From Cellvibrionales bacterium UBA2618 (lineage in GTDB: Bacteria; Pseudomonadota; Gammaproteobacteria; Pseudomonadales; Porticoccaceae), in assembly GCA_002339165.1 (NCBI GenBank), contig DDJS01000153.1, positions 690-31,329 of the forward strand: 30,640 nucleotides of DNA, in the 5' to 3' direction. Shown here piece by piece: positions 7,580-14,931 of the stretch. A program made the position numbers and the translations under genes. Numbering within the stretch: the first letter of the stretch is position 1; each line of letters opens with the position of its first letter. Below the pieces are notes generated by a model that saw only the letters and a program-made list of their open reading frames with translations, was not told where the DNA came from and searched no databases.

Positions 7580-10500
7580 GTTGGCGGGCTCCCTCGGGGT
7601 CGTAAAAGACAGAACTAACGATTTCGGCGGCCAGGATACGCCCGTCCGCCAATGGACAGTGCACCACCTGACCCATTCGATTGATACCGCCCTTGATCAC
7701 CGCCAATGCGAACGCGTGTCCAAGATTGGCGCTGTAATAGCTCGACGTCACATGGCCCTGCATCGACATCGGGATGGGCTGCTGCGGATCGAACACCACT
7801 TGCGCACCCTCGGGAAGCACATCGTTGGGGTTCAGCGGCTTTAATCCAACGAATTGTTTGCGCTGATCGCGCAGTGCATCGCTGCGCTGCAAAGAGCGCT
7901 TGCCGATAAAGCTAAAGGTTTTATTTTTCGCCACCACCCAATCCATATTCATATCCGCTGGGGTCATCGAGCCATCGGTATCCTGACCGACGATGATAAA
8001 GCCTTTTTCGGCACGCAGCACGTGCATGCTCTCGGTGCCATAGGGCGTGATATCAAACGCCTCCCCGGCGGCGATTAACGCCTCCCAAAGATGTCGGCCA
8101 TAGTGCGCCGGCACGTTGATCTCATAGGACAATTCGCCGGTAAAACTGATTCGAAACACCCGCGCCGCGACCCCCGCCACTGTGCCATCGCGCCAGTCCA
8201 TAAACCCAAAGGCCTGTCGATCTAAGTCGATGTCGTCGCACACCTTGGCCAATACCCGCCGGGCATTGGGCCCACTGATGGTGGCGGTACTCCAGTGGTC
8301 GGTGACCGAGGTAAAATATACCTGCATGTCTGGCCACTCGGTCTGCTGCCAAAGTTCCAACCAGGCCAGCACGCCGGCCGCGCCGCCGGTGGTGGTATAC
8401 ATCAGATAGTGATTATCACCGAGACAGGCGCACACACCATCATCAAAGATCATGCCATCCTCTTTTAGCATAACCCCATAGCGGCACTTACCAGGGGCCA
8501 ATTTAAGGTACGAATTGGTGTACATGCGGGTAATAAATTCCGCTGTGTCGGGGCCCTGAATGTCGATTTTACCGAGCGTACTGGCGTCCAGAATGCCAAC
8601 GCTATTGCGCACCGCCAAACACTCTCGATCGACCGCCTCGCGCAGGCTTTCAACGCCGCCGGAGGCGCGCGAACGCGGGTAGTACCAAGGGCGTTTCCAC
8701 TGACCGACATCTTCAAACTCGGCGCCGCGCGCAAGGTGCCAGCGGTGCATCGCGGTATGGCGCTGCGGGTCGAACAGCTCGCCGATATCACGACCGGCAA
8801 TCGCGCCAAAGGTAGTCGGTGTATAGGCCGGGCGAAAAATCGTCGTGCCGGTCTCGGCCATGCTCTGACCGAGCGCCTTGGCAAGTATCGCCATGCCATT
8901 GATATTGCCGAGCTTGCCCTGATCGGTACCAAAACCGAGCGCGGTGTAGCGCTTGATATGCTCGATCGATTCGAATCCCTCGCGCACCGCGATCTCGATA
9001 CTGCCAGCGGTGACATCCAGTTGCATATCGACAAACTGACTGGGTGCACGGGTGCTGCGCTGGGTGTGCGGCACCAAAAATAGCGCCTGCTGAGGATACT
9101 CGTCGTGCTCTTCTACCGGCGGTTGGGGAAACAGTCCAACGCCACTGCCAAACCCCGACTTGTGCGCTGCCTGCGCGCCTGCCTGCGCGCCCTCAGCAAA
9201 GCACTCAGACAGCCGGTAAGTGCCGGCACAAGCGCCGGCAGAGCACTCCTGTTGGGTCGATGTCCCGGGCTTAAAGCCGACAATCGCCTCGTCCCACTGC
9301 GGTTTCGCACCGGTGTGCGAACTCAAGTGAATGGCCGGACTCCAACCGCCCGAGCAGGCGATTAAATCGCAGGCGATGCGCTGTACCGAGCCCACGACCT
9401 CGGTGCCCTGAGCATTGATCGGCGCCACCAGCGCGCGCTTGACGCGCTTGCCACCCTGAGCTTCGATCACCGCGCATCCGAGCATCACCTCCATACCGAG
9501 CGCCTCGACCGCAGCCAACATGGCACCGTTGGGCTCGGCGCGCGAATCGACGATTGCCACCACCGTGCGACCGGCACCATGCCAGTCGAGCGCGGTTTGA
9601 TAGGCGCTGTCATTGCAGGTAAACAACACCATACGGCTGCCCGGAGCGACGCCGTAACGATTGACGTAGGTGGATACCGACGACGCCTGCATAACGCCGG
9701 GAATATCGTTGTGAGCAAACACCAGCGGTCGTTCAAAGGCACCGGTGGCCAGCACCACGCGCTTGGCGCGCACCCGGTGCAAGCGCTGGCGACTACCGGT
9801 GGCAGCGCTCAGCGACAGGTGGTCGCTGCGACGCTCCAAAATACCGATAAAATTATGGTCGTAATAGCCAAACGCGGTGCTTCGCGGCAACATTTGCAGG
9901 TTGGCAAAGGTTTTCAGTTCAGCGACCATAAGGTCGACCCAGGCGCTCGCGGACCGATTCTCGATAGTCTGCGTCGACGCTAGCAAACTGCCACCAAACT
10001 CACTTTGTTCGTCGACAATCATCACCCGCGCACCGGCGCGGGCAGCCTCGCGCGCCGCCATTAATCCCGCGGGGCCTGCGCCGATCACCAAGACATCGGC
10101 GTGCTGATTGAGCTTGTCATAGCTATCCGGATCGTCCCCGACCGGGCTGCGTCCCAACCCAGCTGCGCGACGGATAAAGTGTTCGTAGGTCATCCACAAT
10201 TTAGCTGGGTACATAAAGGTTTTGTAGTAAAATCCGGGAGGCATTAAACGACTAAAAAAACCGGCAATGCTCATCAAATCGAAGTCCACGCTCGGCCAAC
10301 CGTTCACCGGCGCCGACTCTAGCCCCTCGTAGAGCTCGACCTGGGTTGCCTTCAGATTTGGCACGCTTGAGGCACCGCTGCCGATCTGCATAATGGCGTT
10401 GGGCTCTTCGGCGCCATGGCCGACAATGCCCCGCGCGCGACCATACTTAAAGCTGCGGCCAACCACGTCGACCCCGTTGGCGAGCAACGCTGACGCCAGC

Positions 10501-10613
10501 GTATCACCTGACACGCCCTGCATCGGACGACCGTTGTAGGTAAAGTTAATAACGCCATCGCTATCCACACGCGCGCCGCCGGCCAAGCGGTTGATTTGCT
10601 GAATCTGTGTCAC
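7569..10613 (-). CDS. soxA: Sarcosine oxidase alpha subunit
   Basis: A 1014-residue protein, the usual length for the alpha subunit. Residues 20-90 are the 2Fe-2S-type fold domain (FTYNGRPMQGVSGDTL onward). A dinucleotide-binding motif VLVIGAGPAGL at 174-184 starts the NAD-binding pyridine-nucleotide-disulfide-like region. The C-terminal third (about 600-1014) is a GcvT-like tetrahydrofolate-binding domain. The enzyme oxidises sarcosine to glycine and hydrogen peroxide, and passes the methyl carbon to THF as 5,10-methylene-THF. The GTG start overlaps the TGA of soxD (GTGA) and is probably translated by coupling. The methylene-THF output ties this operon to the one-carbon genes upstream in the window. 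Confidence 0.96.
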   Translation of the reverse strand: MTQIQQINRLAGGARVDSDGVINFTYNGRPMQGVSGDTLASALLANGVDVVGRSFKYGRARGIVGHGAEEPNAIMQIGSGASSVPNLKATQVELYEGLESAPVNGWPSVDFDLMSIAGFFSRLMPPGFYYKTFMYPAKLWMTYEHFIRRAAGLGRSPVGDDPDSYDKLNQHADVLVIGAGPAGLMAAREAARAGARVMIVDEQSEFGGSLLASTQTIENRSASAWVDLMVAELKTFANLQMLPRSTAFGYYDHNFIGILERRSDHLSLSAATGSRQRLHRVRAKRVVLATGAFERPLVFAHNDIPGVMQASSVSTYVNRYGVAPGSRMVLFTCNDSAYQTALDWHGAGRTVVAIVDSRAEPNGAMLAAVEALGMEVMLGCAVIEAQGGKRVKRALVAPINAQGTEVVGSVQRIACDLIACSGGWSPAIHLSSHTGAKPQWDEAIVGFKPGTSTQQECSAGACAGTYRLSECFAEGAQAGAQAAHKSGFGSGVGLFPQPPVEEHDEYPQQALFLVPHTQRSTRAPSQFVDMQLDVTAGSIEIAVREGFESIEHIKRYTALGFGTDQGKLGNINGMAILAKALGQSMAETGTTIFRPAYTPTTFGAIAGRDIGELFDPQRHTAMHRWHLARGAEFEDVGQWKRPWYYPRSRASGGVESLREAVDRECLAVRNSVGILDASTLGKIDIQGPDTAEFITRMYTNSYLKLAPGKCRYGVMLKEDGMIFDDGVCACLGDNHYLMYTTTGGAAGVLAWLELWQQTEWPDMQVYFTSVTDHWSTATISGPNARRVLAKVCDDIDLDRQAFGFMDWRDGTVAGVAARVFRISFTGELSYEINVPAHYGRHLWEALIAAGEAFDITPYGTESMHVLRAEKGFIIVGQDTDGSMTPADMNMDWVVAKNKTFSFIGKRSLQRSDALRDQRKQFVGLKPLNPNDVLPEGAQVVFDPQQPIPMSMQGHVTSSYYSANLGHAFALAVIKGGINRMGQVVHCPLADGRILAAEIVSSVFYDPEGARQHVE

Positions 10614-10912
10614 GCGCCAGCCCCCTCGTTCGCAGCGTCGATTTGCGGCTTTTCACCGACGCAATAGGTGTGCAAAATTTCATAACTTAGGGTGTTGCGG
10701 GCGGCATAAAAATAGCGTCGACAACCGACTGCGTGATACCACATTTCGCGATGCACGCCGCGTGGGTTTTTACGGAAAAATAGGTAATCACCCCAGGCTT
10801 CATCGCTCAGCGATTCGGGGTCCAACGGGCGCACTATGTGCGCTTCACCGTTGTAGCTGAATTCTTCTTCCTCGCGATCCTCCCGACAGTGCGGGCAGTG
10901 AATCAATAGCAT
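10610..10912 (-). CDS. soxD: Sarcosine oxidase delta subunit
   Basis: A 100-residue protein. The IHCPHCREDREEEEFSYNG stretch near the N-terminus, with a CPHC pair and a following His, is the zinc-binding signature of SoxD; the FFRKNPRGVHREMWYHAVGC segment is also typical. It is a structural, zinc-holding subunit of the heterotetrameric oxidase. I choose the ATG at 10912 because GAGGTG lies seven bases upstream; an ATG at 10927 would add five residues (MRCNR) but lacks a binding site. The stop overlaps the soxA start. Confidence 0.93.
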   Translation of the reverse strand: MLLIHCPHCREDREEEEFSYNGEAHIVRPLDPESLSDEAWGDYLFFRKNPRGVHREMWYHAVGCRRYFYAARNTLSYEILHTYCVGEKPQIDAANEGAGA

Positions 10913-11022
10913 CCTGTTGCACCTCATTGTGTATTTTCGATGTTGGCGTTCGCCACTGCTGCACTGCTATCTAACTAGCCTAACTGCCCAACCGGTCTAC
11001 TGCACACCCCACACTACACATG

Positions 11023-11048
11023 TAAAATGCACATCTAAAATGCGCACC
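11023..11048. repeat. Imperfect 13-bp tandem repeat between soxB and soxD
   Basis: TAAAATGCACATC at 11023-11035 is followed at once by TAAAATGCGCACC at 11036-11048 (11 of 13 identical). It sits just after the soxB stop in an unusually long 147-base gap inside the operon. It could be chance, an mRNA processing element or part of an internal promoter. Confidence 0.45.
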
Positions 11049-11059
11049 TGCGCTTGAAC

Positions 11060-12310
11060 TCAGTGCGCGACGCCCGCCGCACCGTGTTCATCTATCAGCG
11101 CGCCGGTGTTGAAACGGTCGACGTCAAACGGCGCAGCCAGCGGGTGTGGGCGGTCGTTGGCCACAGTGTCGGCAAACACATAACCCGAACCCGGTGTGGC
11201 TTTAAATCCGCCAGTTCCCCAACCGCAATTGAAATACAGTCCGCCCACCGACGTCTTGCTAATGATCGGGCAGGCATCTGGGCAGGTATCGACAACGCCA
11301 CCCCACTGCCGATTCATACGCACCCGGCTAAACGCTGGGAAGAGTTCACAGATCGCTTGTAGCGTGTGTTCTATAACGTGAAATGAACCGCGCTGACCGT
11401 AGCCGTTATAGCCATCGACGCCCGCGCCAATCACTAAGTCGCCCTTGTCTGACTGACTGACATAGCCGTGCACCGCATTCGACATGACCACCGTGTCGAG
11501 ACAGGGTTTGACCGGTTCTGACACCAATGCTTGAAGCGGACGCGATTCAACCGGCAAACGCAATCCGGCCATCGCCGCAACCACCCCCGAATTACCCGCG
11601 GTGACGCAGGCAACTTTGCGCGCACCAATAAAACCTTCGGTGGTTTCCACCCCAACCACCGTGCCATTCTCGCGGCGTATACCGGTAACTTCTGTCTGTT
11701 GGATCATGTCCACGCCAAGCGCATCGGCTCCACGGGCATAGCCCCAGGCGACGGCGTCGTGGCGGGCGGTGCCGCCGCGCGGTTGCCAGGAAGCACCGAT
11801 AATCGGGTAGCGGCAATCCGGCGAGATGTTGATCAATGGAGCAATCTCTTTAATCCGCGCCGGCGTTACCACCTCGCCATCGATACCGTTTAGGCGATTG
11901 GCGTTCACGCGCCGTTCGATATCGCGCATATCTTGCAGGTTGTGACCTAGATTGAGCACCCCGCGCTGGCTAAACATGACGTTGTAATTCAGCTCTTGGC
12001 TCAAGCCCTCCCAAAGCTTTAGCGCTAGCTCGTAGAGTTGCGCGGCCTCATCCCAGAGATAATTAGAACGAATGATGGTGGTATTACGCGCGGTATTACC
12101 GCCGCCTAAATAGCCTTTTTCGACCACTGCCACGTTGGTGATACCGTGGACTTTGGCCAGATAGTAGGCGGTCGCCAAACCGTGGCCGCCGCCGCCAACC
12201 ACGATCACATCGTATTCGCGTTTGGGTTTCGGACTGCGCCAGATTTTTTGCCAATTTTCGTGGTAACTAAGGGCGTTGCTGAACAAGCTAAATCCCGAAT
12301 ACTTTTTCAT
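11060..12310 (-). CDS. soxB: Sarcosine oxidase beta subunit
   Basis: A 416-residue FAD-dependent amine oxidoreductase, the first gene of the soxBDAG order. The dinucleotide motif VIVVGGGGHGLATAYYLA lies at 36-53. The segment PRGGTARHDAVAWGYARG (177-194) holds His184, at the position expected for covalent FMN attachment in heterotetrameric sarcosine oxidases. The C-terminal GWGTGGFKATPGSG stretch is a conserved FAD-site element. It oxidises sarcosine; the imine then moves through the tunnel to the alpha-subunit THF site. The start has a modest GGCGGAA seven bases upstream. It is divergent from the GlxA-type regulator at 12589. Confidence 0.96.
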   Translation of the reverse strand: MKKYSGFSLFSNALSYHENWQKIWRSPKPKREYDVIVVGGGGHGLATAYYLAKVHGITNVAVVEKGYLGGGNTARNTTIIRSNYLWDEAAQLYELALKLWEGLSQELNYNVMFSQRGVLNLGHNLQDMRDIERRVNANRLNGIDGEVVTPARIKEIAPLINISPDCRYPIIGASWQPRGGTARHDAVAWGYARGADALGVDMIQQTEVTGIRRENGTVVGVETTEGFIGARKVACVTAGNSGVVAAMAGLRLPVESRPLQALVSEPVKPCLDTVVMSNAVHGYVSQSDKGDLVIGAGVDGYNGYGQRGSFHVIEHTLQAICELFPAFSRVRMNRQWGGVVDTCPDACPIISKTSVGGLYFNCGWGTGGFKATPGSGYVFADTVANDRPHPLAAPFDVDRFNTGALIDEHGAAGVAH

Positions 12311-12427
12311 GTCTAGATTCCGCCAAAGTACCTCTAATAAGTCCTATTGGAGCAATTTGAACCCGCTCAGTGCTAGAATAGAACTGCCAAATACCGAGTA
12401 AAAAGCGACAAAAACGCCTAAACGACA

Positions 12428-12447
12428 CCATTTTTCACAAAAAATGG
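12428..12447. promoter_or_regulatory. Perfect 8-bp inverted repeat between soxB and the GlxA-type regulator
   Basis: CCATTTTT (12428-12435) and AAAAATGG (12440-12447) are perfectly inverted around CACA. The site lies about 120 bases from soxB and 140 from the regulator start, in the shared control region. The AT-rich dyad lacks the GC stem of a usual terminator. It may be an operator; the binder is unknown. Confidence 0.45.
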
Positions 12448-12588
12448 CACTTTTATACCCACTCTATCCTCGATCTGTTGTCTGTAAGCGCCGTCGAACT
12501 TACAATATAGCTGGTTCATTACTGTCGCTGTGCTGCGACTATACCGCCAATTAGGCTCGCAACTAAGCTCTAAAATAGGCTCCCGACT

Positions 12589-13602
12589 ATGCCCCCGAGC
12601 ACCACCGAGACCCCGCGCCCTTCACCGAGTTTATCGGTGGGTTTCGTACTCATGCCGAGCTTTACCCTGCTGCCCTTTTCGGCTTTTATTGATGCCCTTC
12701 GATTAGCCGCCGACGAGGGCGATCACAGCGAACAGATCCATTGCCAGTGGACCGTGATGGGCGCGACCACCGATCACATCACATCGAGTTCCGGAGTCGC
12801 TATCCAACCCTTTGAAACCTATCGCGACCCCGCAGAATTCGACTACATCGTAGTGGTCGGCGGTCTGCTGCCAGAAACCCTCAACGGTAGCGCCCATGTC
12901 ATCGACTATTTGCAGCGGGCAGATCGCGCGCACACCCCGATCATCGGCCTCTGTACCGGCTCGTTTGCGATGATCCGTGCCGGATTGATGATCCATCGTC
13001 GCTGTTGCGTTAGCTGGTTTCACTACCGCGACCTGACCGACAGGTACACCGATGTCACCCCGGTGGGCGATCAGTTGTACGTCGACGATGGCGATCGCAT
13101 CACCTGCGCTGGCGGCGCGGTCGCCGCCGATCTTGCAGCGCATATTATCGAGCGCCATCTGGGTCAAAACTGGGCGCGCAAAAGCCTGCGTATTCTGGTT
13201 ATGGACAGCCCGCGACCGGCGAGCGCGCCACAGCCACAGCCTGCATCGGCCTATCAGGTAGAAAACAAATGGGCAAAAAAAGCCCTGTTAGTGATGGAGC
13301 AAAATCTCAGCCGACCGCTGACCACGCCGGTAATTGCCGCGCGCATCAATATTTCAAAACGGCAACTGGAACGCCTGTTTTTGGCCGATACTGGCGAAAG
13401 TCTGCAAAAATTTTACCGCAAGATTCGTCTTAGTTACGGTCATTGGCTACTGCAGAACACCGACCGGTCGATCACCGATATCGCCGAGGAATCGGGCTTT
13501 GCCGATACTGCACACTTTTCTCGGGCGTTCAACACCGCCTTTGGGCAACGGCCCAGCGGCTATCGCAAGCGCGCGTCAGTGACGCCCTTGCCGGCGCCAT
13601 AG
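12589..13602 (+). CDS. GlxA family AraC-type regulator (DJ-1/PfpI + HTH), next to soxB
   Basis: A 337-residue regulator with a DJ-1/PfpI-like sensor domain at about 16-190 and an AraC-type double helix-turn-helix at about 228-330. The nucleophile-elbow-like sequence GLCTGSFA places Cys122 at the position of the DJ-1 cysteine. This subfamily includes GbdR, SouR and CdhR of Pseudomonas, which respond to glycine betaine/dimethylglycine, sarcosine and carnitine. Its position divergent from soxBDAG makes a sarcosine- or dimethylglycine-responsive activator the best guess; that is inference from context. The HTH region includes ISKRQLERLF and the C-terminal GFADTAHFSRAFNTAFG, which is typical of the family. 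The start ATG at 12589 is followed by a Pro-rich tail. Confidence 0.92.
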   Translation: MPPSTTETPRPSPSLSVGFVLMPSFTLLPFSAFIDALRLAADEGDHSEQIHCQWTVMGATTDHITSSSGVAIQPFETYRDPAEFDYIVVVGGLLPETLNGSAHVIDYLQRADRAHTPIIGLCTGSFAMIRAGLMIHRRCCVSWFHYRDLTDRYTDVTPVGDQLYVDDGDRITCAGGAVAADLAAHIIERHLGQNWARKSLRILVMDSPRPASAPQPQPASAYQVENKWAKKALLVMEQNLSRPLTTPVIAARINISKRQLERLFLADTGESLQKFYRKIRLSYGHWLLQNTDRSITDIAEESGFADTAHFSRAFNTAFGQRPSGYRKRASVTPLPAP

Positions 13603-13607
13603 CTCAC

Positions 13608-13629
13608 CCCCAGCATCGGACAGCTGGGG
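13608..13629 (+). terminator. Possible terminator hairpin after the GlxA-type regulator
   Basis: CCCCAGC (13608-13614) pairs perfectly with GCTGGGG (13623-13629) over an 8-base loop, six bases after the stop. Only TTAT follows, so the U-tract is poor. A second, overlapping pairing (CAGCAT with ATGCTG, 13611-13637) would compete. A weak intrinsic terminator is plausible. Confidence 0.45.
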
Positions 13630-13795
13630 TTATGCTGCAGTTATTGAATAGCATTTATGGCCGGCTGGTCAACGGTCAGCACACTGAATAGCAACATCAG
13701 AATCGGCGCTACGCCATGCGCCGCCGGCGTGCTTGCGCCCTCGATGGTGCAGTTCGACCGGGCGATCGCGCCTTGCCTTATTGGGCTTGCAGGTC

Positions 13796-14779
13796 TTAGG
13801 CCCGCAAGCGCCGTTCGTTACTCGGCGGTTTGCCATACACATCGCTGTAGCACTTGCTAAAGTGCGGAGCGGTCGAAAAGCCACAGCTTATCGCTACATC
13901 GATCAACGAAATCGAGGTCTGTAAAAGCAGCAAGCGGGCTCGCGACAGGCGTAATTCTAGATAATAGCGCGAGGGTGTGCGGTGCAGATAGCGATTGAAC
14001 AAGCGCTCCAACTGTCGCCGCGAAATACCGACACAATGAGCCACCTCATCGAGGCTCAACGGCTCTTCAATATTTGCCTCCATCAGGACCACCGCATCGA
14101 CTAATCGCGGTTGGCTCGCGCCAATCAGGTATTTGAGCGGCGCGCGCTGAGGATCCTGCTCGGTGCGCACCCGATCGCAGGTAAACTGTTCGGAAATCTC
14201 TTGGACTAACTCGTGGCCGTGAATACTGGCAACCAGATTGAGCATTAAATCGATAGAACTGATACCGCCAGAACAGGTGTACCGATCTCGGTCGATAACA
14301 AACAGACTAGAGGTGATATTTAGCTTGGGAAATTGCTCGCGCATACTGGCGATATTCTCCCAGTGAATGGTACAGCGATAGCCATCGAGCAGACCCGCCA
14401 TCGCCAACGCGTAGGTGCCGGTGCACATTGCACCCAGTGGGATTTTGGTCTTGGCAACCGCCCGTAACGCGTCGATCATCGGCCGATCGCAGTAATTCTT
14501 CACGTTGTAGCCACCGCAGACGACTAAAACGTTCATCTCGTCCGCCGCCTGCAAACTACCGGAGAGTACTATTTCAACCCCCGAACTAGACACCACTGGC
14601 TCACCGTCAAAACTAAAAACGCTGTAGCGATAGAGTTCTTTGCCGCTCAATCGGTTGGCCATACGTAACACCGATACCGCATTTGAGAAGGTGCTGAGGG
14701 TATATTCAGGCATCAACAGAAAACCAATATGCAGAGTAACATCGGCTTCGGTTGCATAAATCTTATCAACGATCTCCAC
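13796..14779 (-). CDS. GlxA family AraC-type regulator (DJ-1/PfpI + HTH), after the corrinoid operon
   Basis: A 327-residue regulator with the same architecture as the one at 12589 but clearly divergent sequence. The DJ-1/PfpI-like domain spans about 14-190 with the elbow GAMCTGTYALAMAG (Cys119), and the AraC HTH spans about 215-325 (VGISRRQLERLFNRYL, then GFSTAPHFSKCYSDVYG). The GTG start has GAGG seven bases upstream. It lies 152 bases downstream of the corrinoid-activator gene and beyond a strong terminator, so it is probably its own transcription unit. By family (GbdR-like) and place it is a candidate glycine betaine/dimethylglycine sensor controlling the methyltransfer genes. The ligand is not shown by the sequence. 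Confidence 0.92.
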   Translation of the reverse strand: MEIVDKIYATEADVTLHIGFLLMPEYTLSTFSNAVSVLRMANRLSGKELYRYSVFSFDGEPVVSSSGVEIVLSGSLQAADEMNVLVVCGGYNVKNYCDRPMIDALRAVAKTKIPLGAMCTGTYALAMAGLLDGYRCTIHWENIASMREQFPKLNITSSLFVIDRDRYTCSGGISSIDLMLNLVASIHGHELVQEISEQFTCDRVRTEQDPQRAPLKYLIGASQPRLVDAVVLMEANIEEPLSLDEVAHCVGISRRQLERLFNRYLHRTPSRYYLELRLSRARLLLLQTSISLIDVAISCGFSTAPHFSKCYSDVYGKPPSNERRLRA

Positions 14780-14825
14780 GGCGGCCTCACATTGGATTGA
14801 TTGTTTTTATAATTATTGCAGGCCC

Positions 14826-14859
14826 AAAAAATACCTGAAAACAAGTCCATGTTTTCAGG
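14826..14859 (-). terminator. Intrinsic terminator of the corrinoid methyltransfer operon
   Basis: On the minus strand a perfect 10-bp stem (CCTGAAAACA-N6-TGTTTTCAGG pattern, 14834-14859) is followed by TATTTTTT (14833-14826). It lies 73 bases past the stop of the activator gene and before the second GlxA-type regulator, so it closes the operon that begins with the mttB-like gene. Confidence 0.85.
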
Positions 14860-14931
14860 ATTATATGCATAGAACGAAACGATTGAGTAGCTATTTTTGC
14901 AGTTGTTTTAGGAGATGGTATAAAACCCGAA

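Noticed and set aside
8465..9049. 194-codon minus-strand frame inside soxA
   Set aside because: Shadow of soxA in another frame; Arg/Ser/Pro-rich as expected from GC-rich out-of-frame reading.
12448..12465. Sigma-54 promoter suggested by TGGCAC near the soxB dyad
   Set aside because: The required TTGC element at the right distance is missing (TACC instead).
13785..13809. Terminator after the second GlxA-type regulator (GCTTGC/GCAAGC)
   Set aside because: Overlaps the stop codon, has a 13-base loop and no T-run on the minus strand.
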